DNA of 27,165 nucleotides from NCBI GenBank assembly GCA_028290305.1, contig JAQGKC010000316.1:1-27165 (forward strand). Reading direction: 5' to 3'. The first letter of the stretch is position 1. Each line of letters begins with the position of its first letter. The stretch comes from Bradyrhizobium sp. Its GTDB lineage: Bacteria; Pseudomonadota; Alphaproteobacteria; Rhizobiales; Xanthobacteraceae. The notes beneath the pieces are model-generated. The model saw only the letters and a list, made by a program, of their open reading frames with translations. It searched no databases and was not told the DNA's origin. Below, one piece after another: positions 15,571 through 23,367 of this stretch. The position numbers were made by a program, and so were the translations under genes.

Positions 15571-15942
15571 ATGGAATCAGAGGATGCCATTCTTGCTCTC
15601 GCCGCGCTGGCCCAATCCACCCGGCTGGACGTGTTCCGATTGCTGGTGAAGCACGAACCGGACGGGCTCGCGGCTGGCGATATCGCCAGGGCACTGGCGG
15701 TCCCGCAAAATACCTTGTCGTCGCACCTTTCGATTCTGACGCGTGCCGAACTAGTGTCGGCGCAGCGGTTCGGTCGTTCGATCATGTACCGCGCCGACCT
15801 GACGCGCTTTCAGGCTGTCGTGCTGTTCATGCTGAAGGATTGTTGCGACGGACGGCCGGAGATCTGCGCGCCGCTGATCGAAAGCCTGACGCCCTGTTGT
15901 TCGCCGAAGCCGACCAAGAAGCGTGCTCATGCAAAACTTTGA
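15571..15942 (+). CDS. arsR: ArsR-family metalloregulator (second copy) with C-terminal Cys cluster
   Basis: A 123-aa ArsR repressor with the helix-turn-helix LAQSTRLDVFRLLV and VPQNTLSSHLSILTRAELV, followed by the wing SAQRFGRSIMYRA. The effector site appears to be C-terminal: Cys91-Cys92 and Cys99 (DCCDGRPEIC). This resembles the Cys95/Cys96/Cys102 arsenite site described for the Acidithiobacillus ferrooxidans ArsR. An extra Cys109-Cys110 pair follows. It is the first gene of the plus arm and overlaps the aquaporin gene by 14 bp. It sits directly after an AT-rich palindrome, so autoregulation of arsR2-aquaporin-arsC is likely. Confidence 0.92.
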   Translation: MESEDAILALAALAQSTRLDVFRLLVKHEPDGLAAGDIARALAVPQNTLSSHLSILTRAELVSAQRFGRSIMYRADLTRFQAVVLFMLKDCCDGRPEICAPLIESLTPCCSPKPTKKRAHAKL

Positions 15943-16627
15943 CTTGCCGCGCCGCTTGGTAGCAGAGGGGCTTGGAACCGCGTTGCTGGTCGCGACCGTG
16001 GTCGGTTCCGGCATCATGGCCGAAAGCCTGACCAAGGATGTTGCGCTCGCTCTGCTCGGCAATACCCTCCCAACCGGCGCCATCCTTGTGGTTCTGATCA
16101 CCATTCTCGGCCCGATATCCGGGGCGCATTTCAATCCTGCCGTCTCCCTCATCTTTGCGCTGAAGCGCGAGTTAACGCCGCGCGCTGCGCTTTCGTATAT
16201 GGCGGCGCAATTGATCGGCGGCGTTCTCGGAACCATGATTGCGCACGCGATGTTCGCGCTGCCGCTGCTGGATGCTTCGCTCAAGATGAGAACCGGTGGT
16301 GCGCAGTGGTTTGCTGAAGGCGTGGCCGCATTCGGCCTGGTCGCGACCATTCTCGCCGGCATTCAATTCAATCGCCTCGCTGTTCCCTGGCTGGTCGGCC
16401 TCTACATCACCGCGGCGTATTGGTTCACATCGTCAACGTCGTTTGCAAATCCCGCCGTCGCTATCGCGCGGTCGATGACGAACACCTTTTCGGGAATTCG
16501 CCCGGCCGATCTTCCCGGCTTTATCGCCGCCGAGTTCTGCGGCGCGGTTGCCGCATTGATGTTGATGGGTTGGCTGCTGCGTGCGGGAGGCGAGGGCGCC
16601 CCGATGACAAAGGAGGCTCAATTATGA
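15929..16627 (+). CDS. MIP-family channel (aquaporin, AqpS-like arsenite channel)
   Basis: A 232-aa, six-span membrane channel. Both pore half-helices are present: SGAHFNPAV (Asn69-Pro70-Ala71) and SFANPAVAIAR (Asn174-Pro175-Ala176, with selectivity-filter Arg181). Located between arsR2 and arsC, it matches the Sinorhizobium meliloti arsR-aqpS-arsC arrangement, in which the channel lets arsenite leave down its gradient after ArsC reduces arsenate. A GTG at 15923 is an alternative start two codons earlier. It overlaps arsR2 at its 5' end and arsC by 4 bp (ATGA) at its 3' end. Water or glycerol transport cannot be excluded by sequence, but the context points to arsenite. Confidence 0.9.
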   Translation: MQNFDLPRRLVAEGLGTALLVATVVGSGIMAESLTKDVALALLGNTLPTGAILVVLITILGPISGAHFNPAVSLIFALKRELTPRAALSYMAAQLIGGVLGTMIAHAMFALPLLDASLKMRTGGAQWFAEGVAAFGLVATILAGIQFNRLAVPWLVGLYITAAYWFTSSTSFANPAVAIARSMTNTFSGIRPADLPGFIAAEFCGAVAALMLMGWLLRAGGEGAPMTKEAQL

Positions 16628-17040
16628 GCGTAACGATCTATCACAATCCGGCCTGCGGCACGTCGCGCAACACGCTGGCGATGATCCGGCAAAGCGGTGA
16701 AGAGCCAGAGGTCATCGAATATTTGAAGAATCCGCCGAGCCGTGCACGACTGATCGAACTGATCGCGGCGATGGGAATTTCGGTTCGCGCGTTGCTGCGT
16801 GAAAAGGGCACGCCTTACGCGGAACTGGGGCTCGGCGACCCAAAATGGACCGATGACCAGCTGATCGACTTCATGCTGGCGCACCCGATCCTGATCAACC
16901 GGCCAATCGTGCAAACGCCAAAGGGCGCCAGGCTATGCCGGCCGTCCGAAGCCGTGCTGGATCTGCTCGACAACCCGGTGGATTCGTTTGTGAAGGAGGA
17001 CGGCGAGGTCGTCACGCGGGCACAATCGCAGGACGGCTGA
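16624..17040 (+). CDS. arsC: Glutaredoxin-dependent arsenate reductase ArsC
   Basis: Reduces arsenate to arsenite in the cytoplasm using glutathione and glutaredoxin. The 138-aa product begins MSVTIYHNPACGTSRNTL, with the catalytic Cys11 (Cys12 in the plasmid R773 enzyme). The anion-binding arginines have counterparts at Arg59, Arg93 and Arg106 (the latter two in INRPIV and RLCRPSE). The start overlaps the aquaporin stop by 4 bp, so the two are translationally coupled. It ends 100 bp before the stop of the convergent multicopper oxidase gene. Confidence 0.96.
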   Translation: MSVTIYHNPACGTSRNTLAMIRQSGEEPEVIEYLKNPPSRARLIELIAAMGISVRALLREKGTPYAELGLGDPKWTDDQLIDFMLAHPILINRPIVQTPKGARLCRPSEAVLDLLDNPVDSFVKEDGEVVTRAQSQDG

Positions 17041-17140
17041 ATCCCTTGGCATCATCCCGCGCGTCTTTCATCACGCAGATTCTCCTCACTGCCATGCGTT
17101 TACCCGTGACTGCGTCGGCTCTCGCGGATCGGTGCTGCCG

Positions 17141-18543
17141 TCAGGTATAGGTAATCAGTCCCGCAAAGCCCTCATCCATGTGATCCTGATGATGGCAATG
17201 GAAAAACGTGTCGCCGGGATCGTCGGCCACGAGGTCGACCTCCGCGGTGGAATAGCGGGGCATGCTGATAGTGTCCTTGATCACCCCCGATGTCGCCTTG
17301 TCGCCTACCTTGGTGATCTCGAAGCTGTGCCGATGCAGGTGAACCGGACGCTCGTCGCCGCTGTGGTTGTCCAGAACAAGCCGATAGCGTTTACCCCGCT
17401 GCACGGTAAATAGCGGGTTGGTGTTGGGCCAGGACTTGCCATTGATGGTCCAGCGGTTATAGCCACCGCGGCCGCCGGGGATTTTCTCGAATTTGAGCTT
17501 GATGCTTTCGTCCGGAGCCGCCGCGGCGCTGCTCCTGCCGAATGCGGTATAGTCCCACTTGGCCTTCGGTGGCGGAGCCCAGCGCGGTTCGCCGCTTTGG
17601 TTCTCGTACTCGACCACTACGCCCATCCCGATGTTGCGATCCTCGTCGTCGGTCGATCCGAACACCCATATGCCGGGATTGTTCATCTCCACGATGACGT
17701 CGGCGCGTTCGGCCACGTCGAGCTTCAACGCATCAACGGTGGCCTGGGTGGGCACCGGGTTTCCGTCGAGCGCGACGACAGTGAAGCGATGTCCCGGCAA
17801 GGCGAGCGAAATACCCATATTGCCGCTGGCATTGAGCAGGCGGAACAACACCCGTTCGCCTTGACGCACCCGGATGGGCTCGCCGTGACCGAGCATCCTG
17901 TCGCCGAGGGTGGCGGCCTTGTACATGACCTCCAGGCCGTTATCCGGCGGCGGTCCTTTCTTCATGTCCTGCATGCTGACCCAGGAGCCTTCCCAATGAT
18001 GGGCGGCAAGCAGGACTTCGCGGTCGTAGCGGCCCGGATCGCCCGCTGCGGGATCTACGATCAGGAAACCGAACTCACCGGAATAGGTGCTACGATTGAG
18101 ATCCGTCATCGCCATCGCGTGGCTATGATACCAGCGCGTGCCGGATGGCTTGGGCGTAAATGAGTAGAGCAGAGAATTTCCGGGCGGAATTATCGGCGAT
18201 CCCTCTTCAGTGGCGCCATCCTGGGCGGAGGGAATCATGAGTCCGTGCCAGTGGACCAGATTGGGATAACCGGATTCGTTGATGACGTTGATGGTTACAG
18301 GTTTCCCCTCTGGAAGGCGTAGCGCCGGACCCGGTACCGTACCGTTGTAGGCCGTGGTCTTGATGACATTGCCGGGCGCGATTTCCAACGAAACGGGCGC
18401 AATTCTTATCGTGTGATCTGCTGCGCTTTGCGGCGATGCCGAGGGGCTATTGTGGGACTGCGCCTGGACCAATTTGGGGACTGTTACGGCGACCGCTGTA
18501 ATTCCCCCAGCTTGTGGAGTAGCCGACGCCGATCAATTGTCAT
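17141..18543 (-). CDS. Tat-type multicopper oxidase (laccase/CopA-like), frame broken in the signal peptide
   Basis: The body (up to TTG 18472 on the minus strand) has all four copper-ligand blocks of multicopper oxidases: HWHG, WYHSH, HLHRHSFE and HCHHQDHMDEGF. The last holds the type-1 Cys and ends with Phe at the axial position. Upstream in another frame, ATG 18543 starts MTIDRRRLLHKLG, a clear twin-arginine signal. Adding one G to the five-G run (CCCCC at 18504-18508 on the + strand) joins it exactly to GITAVAVTVPKLVQAQS, giving a complete Tat leader and a protein of about 467 aa. So the true gene is 17141-18543 with an apparent 1-base deletion. Likely periplasmic; substrates of the family include Cu(I), phenols and Mn(II). 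A word shared with the arsR1 operator lies 41-51 bp upstream. Confidence 0.85.
18504..18508 (-). other. Homopolymer site of an apparent -1 frameshift in the multicopper oxidase signal peptide
   Basis: CCCCC on the + strand (GGGGG in the gene). The Tat motif before it and the hydrophobic core after it read in different frames; six G instead of five would restore one frame. Length errors in homopolymers, or slippage, would explain it. Confidence 0.75.
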
Positions 18544-18580
18544 GGGCAGTCTCCGTCGCGACGGCAACCAGTTACCGAGT

Positions 18581-18594
18581 TGCATTATCGAAAT
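18581..18594 (-). promoter_or_regulatory. Candidate ArsR-type operator upstream of the multicopper oxidase
   Basis: Minus strand: ATTTCGATAATGCA, 38-51 bp before the Tat-signal ATG (18543). It shares the 11-mer ATTTCGATAAT with the arsR1 operator 3 kb away, in the same orientation relative to its gene. Confidence 0.5.
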
Positions 18595-18671
18595 ACGATA
18601 GCCTGGATCGAATGATGTCACAAAGCGGGCATCCCATCAGAAAACGGACCATCGTACGCTACTTGATGGGC

Positions 18672-18884
18672 CTATTTCCGCCAGGCGGCCTCGTTCTTCT
18701 TTTCATAGTCGTCGAACGCCTTGATAAGCCCGCCCAACACTTCGGCTGAGGTTTCAAACATGGCCTTCAGTTGCGGTTCGTCCACTTTGCCTATGTCTTC
18801 TCGGAGATGTGTCATCGTCTCGGAAAGGCGCTTTTTCATCTTTTGAGTGTGATGTTGAGGGCTTTTGTCGGATACTGAAGCCAT
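18672..18884 (-). CDS. Small charged helical protein, function unknown
   Basis: I do not recognise the family. From ATG 18884, with a textbook ribosome site (ggaggtgat) immediately upstream, the product is 70 aa. It is rich in Lys and Glu and looks all-helical (KKRLSETMTHLREDIGKVD, MFETSAEVLGGLIKAFDDYEKKNEA). It has no signal peptide or membrane segment. The longer frame to 19010 adds sequence across the divergent promoter and is unlikely. It is transcribed away from the PadR-chrA pair, and the intergenic palindromes may control both sides. Confidence 0.7.
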   Translation of the reverse strand: MASVSDKSPQHHTQKMKKRLSETMTHLREDIGKVDEPQLKAMFETSAEVLGGLIKAFDDYEKKNEAAWRK

Positions 18885-18931
18885 TATCACCTCCTCCGGT
18901 TTACGCGATGGGCGGGAACGCTTGGCTACAG

Positions 18932-18960
18932 TATCGGTTCCCGATATCGTCCACCGATAT
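18932..18960. promoter_or_regulatory. Palindromic operator candidates between the 70-aa gene and padR
   Basis: TATCGG-ttc-CCGATA (18932-18946) is a perfect 6-3-6 palindrome. It overlaps a second one, ATATCG-tccac-CGATAT (18944-18960). Both lie in the 103-bp divergent region and are good candidates for binding of the PadR-family regulator encoded next to them. Confidence 0.55.
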
Positions 18961-18987
18961 TCGGGCCGGATCACATGAATTTGGAAA

Positions 18988-19290
18988 ATGAAGTTCAACG
19001 ATCTGCTCACCGGCTTTATCCGGCTCCATATCCTGCATCATGCGGCAGAACAGGAAGTCTATGGCCAGTGGATGATCGACGAGTTGGCACGCCACGGTTA
19101 TCGGCTCAGCCCGGGAACTATGTACCCGATGCTTCATGCGATGGAACGCAAGGGCTATCTGACTTCGCGCGTGCAGCGCGAAGGACGCGTCGGGCGAAAG
19201 CTCTACAAAGCAACCAAGCTGGGCAGGCGGGGACTCGCACTGGCGAAGGTCCGGGTTCGGGAATTTACCGGCGAAGCGATGAAGCACTGA
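18988..19290 (+). CDS. PadR-family transcriptional regulator
   Basis: A 100-aa winged-helix protein with typical PadR sequence: LHILHHAAEQEVYGQWMIDELARHGYRLSPGTMYPMLHAMERKGYLTS, then a basic wing (RVQREGRVGRKLYKATKLG). PadR proteins are usually repressors released by small-molecule ligands. It starts at ATG 18988 just after two overlapping palindromes and ends 22 bp before chrA. It is therefore very probably the cognate regulator of the chromate transporter and possibly of the divergent 70-aa gene. Confidence 0.9.
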   Translation: MKFNDLLTGFIRLHILHHAAEQEVYGQWMIDELARHGYRLSPGTMYPMLHAMERKGYLTSRVQREGRVGRKLYKATKLGRRGLALAKVRVREFTGEAMKH

Positions 19291-19312
19291 GGATCGTTGC
19301 CGGTGCTCGCCT

Positions 19313-20515
19313 ATGAGCAGTGGTGATCCCAAGGGCCGTGTGAGTGAAGTCTTTACAGCATTCCTGAAGCTGGGCCTCACATCTTTTGGCGGCCCCATTG
19401 CCCATCTGGGATACTTCCGGGATGAGTTGGTGGTGCGGCGCAAATGGCTGGACGAGACCACCTATGCTGACCTCGTCGCCCTCTGTCAGTTTCTGCCAGG
19501 GCCGGCCTCAAGCCAGGTCGGCTTTTCCCTCGGCATTCTCCGCGGCAATGGCCTTTTAGGTGGCCTTGCTGCGTGGTTTGCCTTCACCATGCCGTCGGCC
19601 CTGATCCTATTCGCCTTTGCGATGAGCGCAGCCGCATTCACGGGACCGGCTGCGGAAGGTTTCTTGCATGGCCTCAAGCTCGTCGCCGTCGCGGTCGTGG
19701 CACAAGCGATCTGGGGCATGTCGCGAACCCTCGCCCCCGATCGCGCTCGGGCCGGTATCGCACTTGCCGCGATTGCGATCGTTGTTTTTTTCGCCGGGTC
19801 GTTCGGGCAGATCGCAGCGATCGCGCTCGGCGCGTGCGCCGGCCTTTGGCTCTGCCGGGGAGAAGTCGCGCCATCTTCCGGACATTTGGATTTTCCGGTC
19901 ACCCGGCGGGCCGGTACCGTTGCGCTCGTTCTCTTCGCGGCGCTTCTCTTGATCCCTCCGGTCATCGCCACGGCGACCGGCTCCCAGGGGCTCGCCTTGT
20001 TTGATGCATTCTACCGGTCGGGGGCATTCGTCTTCGGCGGAGGCCACGTCGTGCTGCCTCTGCTACAGACGCAAGTCGTCGCGCCCGGATGGGTCACCAA
20101 CGAGGCGTTCCTGGCTGGCTATGGGTTGGCACAGGCGGTGCCGGGACCGCTCTTCACCTTCGCCGCCTATCTTGGGGCGGTGATGGGACCTGCTCCTAAC
20201 GGCCTCGCTGGTGCAACCATTGCTTTGGTCGCACTGCTCCTTCCGGGCATGCTGCTCGTTTATGGTACGTTACCGTTCTGGGATGTAATGCGCACGCGTC
20301 CCGCCGCTCAGGCCGCCATGCGTGGCAGCAACGCAGCCGTGGTCGGCATTCTTGGCGCGGCCCTCTACAACCCGGTCTGGACGAGCGCGGTCTTGACGCC
20401 GCGCGATTTCGCACTGGCGCTCGCGGGCTTCCTGTTCCTCACCGTTTGGAAGATGCCGCCCTGGAGCGTGGTGGTGCTCTTGGCCAGTGCGGGCGTGGTG
20501 TCGGGTCTTACGTGA
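19313..20515 (+). CDS. chrA: Chromate transporter ChrA (CHR family, two-domain)
   Basis: Inner-membrane chromate efflux protein. The 400-aa sequence has two homologous CHR halves. The first starts FLKLGLTSFGGPIAHLGYFRDELV and includes the loop QFLPGPASSQVGF. The second starts FYRSGAFVFGGGHVVLPLLQ and includes GLAQAVPGPLFTFAAYLG. GGP/GGG and PGP motifs are conserved in the family. It has about ten hydrophobic spans. It forms an operon with the PadR regulator 22 bp upstream, alongside the arsenic genes, giving a metal-oxyanion resistance neighbourhood. The family includes sulfate-insensitive and uncharacterised members, so chromate as substrate is inferred. Confidence 0.93.
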   Translation: MSSGDPKGRVSEVFTAFLKLGLTSFGGPIAHLGYFRDELVVRRKWLDETTYADLVALCQFLPGPASSQVGFSLGILRGNGLLGGLAAWFAFTMPSALILFAFAMSAAAFTGPAAEGFLHGLKLVAVAVVAQAIWGMSRTLAPDRARAGIALAAIAIVVFFAGSFGQIAAIALGACAGLWLCRGEVAPSSGHLDFPVTRRAGTVALVLFAALLLIPPVIATATGSQGLALFDAFYRSGAFVFGGGHVVLPLLQTQVVAPGWVTNEAFLAGYGLAQAVPGPLFTFAAYLGAVMGPAPNGLAGATIALVALLLPGMLLVYGTLPFWDVMRTRPAAQAAMRGSNAAVVGILGAALYNPVWTSAVLTPRDFALALAGFLFLTVWKMPPWSVVVLLASAGVVSGLT

Positions 20516-20699
20516 CAGCAGCAGTTCCAAAAGCTGAAGCGCCTCGTTGATCCCCGATACTCCCAGTTCAACCGCGGGATGGATGTTCTTCCTATTGATT
20601 GAGAATCCGATATTGCGCATTCTGACGCGCTACACCAAATCGACGCCAGCAATCTGATCGGCCGATTGTCGTGATGCCAAATTACGCAGCATAATATTT

Positions 20700-21960
20700 A
20701 TGGACCTTGCGCCGCGACTGCACCTGATGAACTGGCTGGTCAGCCAGGGCCTGACCGGCCTGCCTGAGAACGATCTCGTTCGCGGCTTCTGCGAGCGCTG
20801 CCGGGCCCAAGGTCTCGATCTGTCGCGCGCGCTGGTCTTCATCGATACGCTGCACCCGATTTTCGAAGGGCGCGGATTTCGCTGGAACGACACGGAAACC
20901 AACGAGAGCGACACGTTTGGAATATGGATCGACCAGCGAAGGCGACGCCGCGCTGAACTGGCGCCGCTCCACCTTCTATCACATGCTCGAACACGGTCAT
21001 GAGGAACTGCGGATCGATCTCGCCGATTGCGCGTCGCTGGACTTCTCGATGATCTCTGATCTTGCGGCGAATGGTCACCGGCATTTTGTGGCCTTCGTGC
21101 ATCGGTTTGGCGAAGCCGGCACCATCGGCCAAATGGATTGCGTCTATTCCTACTAGCTGACGCGGCGGGCGGACGGCTTCAGCGAGCAGGGTTTGTCGGC
21201 GCTGCGCGACCTCGTGCCGGTGCTGGGGCTGGCGATCAAATCCGCCGCGCAGGTGGATATCGCGCGAACGCTAGGCCGGGTCTATCTCGGGCGCGATGCT
21301 TCCGAGCAGGTTCTGCACGGGCGCATATCCCGCGGCGTGACCGAGCGCATCAACGCCGTGCTGTGGTTTTCCGATCTGCGCGGCTCGACCGCGATCAGCG
21401 AAAATATCGCACCCGACGAGATCATTCCGTTTCTCAACGATTACGCGCAGGCCGCCATTGATGCCATCCATGATGCCGGCGGCGATGTGCTCAAACTGAT
21501 CGGCGATGGCGTGCGCGCGATGTTCACCAATGAGGATCTGGGTGTCGCCAAACGTGCGGCGCTGCGGGCCGAGCGTCGTTTCCGTCACAACATGACCTCG
21601 CTCAACACCCGTCGTTCGGCCGATGGCCGGCCCGCGACGACGGCCTATGTCGGCCTGCATGTTGGCGAAGTGTTTTATGGCAATATCGGCAGCGAGGACC
21701 GGCTCGATTTCACCGTGGTGGGGCCTGCGGTCAATGAGGTCAGCCGCATCGCGTCGATGTGCAGCTCGGTCGATCGCGAATTGCTGACGTCATCAGACTT
21801 TCGGGCCGGCCTCGATGCAGCCGGGCGTGGCTATCTGGTCTCCACCGGCCGGTTCGCGCTGCGCGGCATTGGCCGCGCGCAGGATCTCTACACCCTCGAT
21901 CCCACCATTGCCGCTGATGAGGCTGTGGCCGGGCGCTACGAGCGTTACCTCGCGAATTAG
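20700..21960 (+). pseudogene. Class III adenylate/guanylate cyclase gene broken by a frameshift and a nonsense codon
   Basis: Three consecutive pieces join into one protein of about 419 aa. Piece 1 (20700 to about 20918) begins MDLAPRLHLMNWLVSQGL and ends ...ETNESDTF. Piece 2 continues EYGSTSEGDAALNWRRS in another frame; removing one G at 20919-20920 joins them. At 21154-21156 TAG interrupts 'DCVYSY*LTRRADGFSEQG', where CAG to TAG is a one-base change. Piece 3 holds an intact class III catalytic domain: FSDLRGST and GDGVRAMF with the metal-binding Asp residues, and DFTVVGPAVNEVSRI with the purine- and transition-state-binding region. The N-terminal half would be a sensory or regulatory domain that I do not recognise. 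The last 4 bp overlap the convergent MFS gene. Confidence 0.85.
21154..21156 (+). other. In-frame TAG in the cyclase gene
   Basis: The same frame continues with coding sequence on both sides (VYSY*LTRRADGF), consistent with a CAG to TAG change. A frameshift about 235 bp upstream is the second lesion in the same gene. Confidence 0.8.
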
Positions 21961-23174
21961 GGTGCTTTGGCCCGCATGGCATAAAGCCCGACCGCCATCA
22001 GCGAGGTCGCCGTCAGGACGATGCCGAGCGCCAACATTGCCTGATGCGAAATCGTCGCCGCCAGCCAGACCCCGATCGCGGCAGCCATCATCTGCCAGAA
22101 GCCGAGCAGCGCCGATGCCGCGCCTGCTTTCTCGCCGAATGGCGACAACGCCTGCGCGGTGCCTAGCGGATTGACGATGCCCATGCCGAGCACGAATACC
22201 GACATCGCGCAAAGGAATGGCAGGAAGGTGGGACTAAAAATAGACACCAGCAGAACCGCGGTGCTGCCGCTCGCCGCCAGCAGCAGACCGAATTGAATAG
22301 CGCGATCGAGCCCGAAACGCGGCGCCAGCCGCGTTGCCAGCATACCCGCGCCGAACACAAACAGCACGGTGCCCGCAAAAAACCACCCGAGCCCGATCGG
22401 TGTGAAGTGCAGCCCTTCGATCAAAATCCGCGGCGCCGCCGAAAACATCCCGAACAGTCCGCCCATGATCAGGCTGACGGTTGCAGCCGGAATCAGAAAG
22501 CGGCGATCGACGATCAGGCTGACATAGTTTTTAGCGATGGCGAGCGGATTGAGCGGGATCCGCGTCGAGTGATGGGTTTCTCCGAGTACCGTGCCATAAG
22601 CGATGGCCCCGATCGCCGCAAAGATACCGACAAAGGCGAATTCTGAACGCCAGCCGAAGTAATGATCGAGCGCGCCGCCGAACAGCGGCGAGAAGCCGGG
22701 CGCCGCCGCCATCGCAATCATGATCAGCGCCATTGCGCGCGCCAGCGCCGCGCCGCTGAACAGGTCGCGGGCAATCGCGCGCGACAGCACTGAGGTCGCG
22801 CACGCGCCGGCGGCCTGGATGACGCGGCCGATCAGGAGGCTCGGCAGGTCGTCGGCAAGGCCGCACCACGTGCTTCCGACGCAAAACACCGCGAAGCCTG
22901 TCAGCACCGGCCAACGCCGGCCGTAGCGATCCGAGATCGGCCCGACGATGAGTTGGCCGAGCGCGAACACGGCGAGGAAAATCGTGATGGCCGACGTGAC
23001 GGCCGCGCTCGACACTTTCAGCGACGCCGCCATCTGCGGCAGCGAAGGCAGCAGGATATTGGTCGCAAGGGTCCCGATCGCCGCCAGCGCGGCGAGGACA
23101 AGGATCTGCAGGAATGTCGAGGACACCTCCCGATGCGGCGCGGTGGTGATCGTTGAGACGGTCTGGTCGGCCAT
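21957..23174 (-). CDS. Bcr/CflA-family MFS drug efflux transporter
   Basis: A 405-aa, 12-span MFS protein. It has the long polar N-terminus of Bcr/CflA proteins, then ATNILLPSLPQMAASLKVSSAAVTSAITIFLAVFALGQLIVGPISDRYGRRWPV, with the motif A loop SDRYGRR. The GVV-like motif-C region AAAPGFSPLFGGALDHYFGWR marks a drug/H+ antiporter of the bicyclomycin-resistance type. The substrate cannot be read from sequence. Upstream, 15 bp before the ATG, is a 25-bp partial palindrome. Its stop overlaps the convergent cyclase gene by 4 bp. Confidence 0.93.
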   Translation of the reverse strand: MADQTVSTITTAPHREVSSTFLQILVLAALAAIGTLATNILLPSLPQMAASLKVSSAAVTSAITIFLAVFALGQLIVGPISDRYGRRWPVLTGFAVFCVGSTWCGLADDLPSLLIGRVIQAAGACATSVLSRAIARDLFSGAALARAMALIMIAMAAAPGFSPLFGGALDHYFGWRSEFAFVGIFAAIGAIAYGTVLGETHHSTRIPLNPLAIAKNYVSLIVDRRFLIPAATVSLIMGGLFGMFSAAPRILIEGLHFTPIGLGWFFAGTVLFVFGAGMLATRLAPRFGLDRAIQFGLLLAASGSTAVLLVSIFSPTFLPFLCAMSVFVLGMGIVNPLGTAQALSPFGEKAGAASALLGFWQMMAAAIGVWLAATISHQAMLALGIVLTATSLMAVGLYAMRAKAP

Positions 23175-23188
23175 GGAGGTTCCCGGTC

Positions 23189-23213
23189 AATATGACATGA
23201 CAGATATCATATT
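23189..23213. promoter_or_regulatory. Palindromic operator candidate upstream of the Bcr/CflA gene
   Basis: AATATGA (23189-23195) and TCATATT (23207-23213) are perfect 7-bp arms around an 11-bp spacer. The site lies 15-39 bp before the ATG, as expected for a repressor of the MarR, TetR or GntR type. No matching regulator gene is adjacent. Confidence 0.5.
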
Positions 23214-23257
23214 AAATGGGATGGGGAAACCGAATGGACGGCGGCGGAATTTTAGCG

Positions 23258-23350
23258 CGTCATGCCCGGCCTTGTGCCGGGCATCCACGTCTTTTTCTTT
23301 TTGGAGCGGCCGTGAAGGCGTGGATGGCCGGGACAAGCCCGGCCATGACG
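23258..23350. repeat. Double-hairpin intergenic repeat between the two MFS genes
   Basis: Outer arms cgtcatg (23258-23264) and catgacg (23344-23350). Inside are two hairpins, GCCCGG/CCGGGC (23264-23282) and GGCCGGG-acaag-CCCGGCC (23326-23344), joined by an inner ccacg/cgtgg pair. This layout matches what I recall of dispersed palindromic repeats in Bradyrhizobium. It follows the stop of the second MFS gene by transcription direction and may end its transcript. Confidence 0.7.
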
Positions 23351-23367
23351 ACTCTGGTGTTGCCGTT

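Noticed and set aside
20516..20699. Possible minus-strand coding remnant between chrA and the cyclase (MRNIGFSINRKNIHPAVELGV...)
   Set aside because: Only about 40 residues look protein-like before the frame enters antisense chrA; too little to call a gene.
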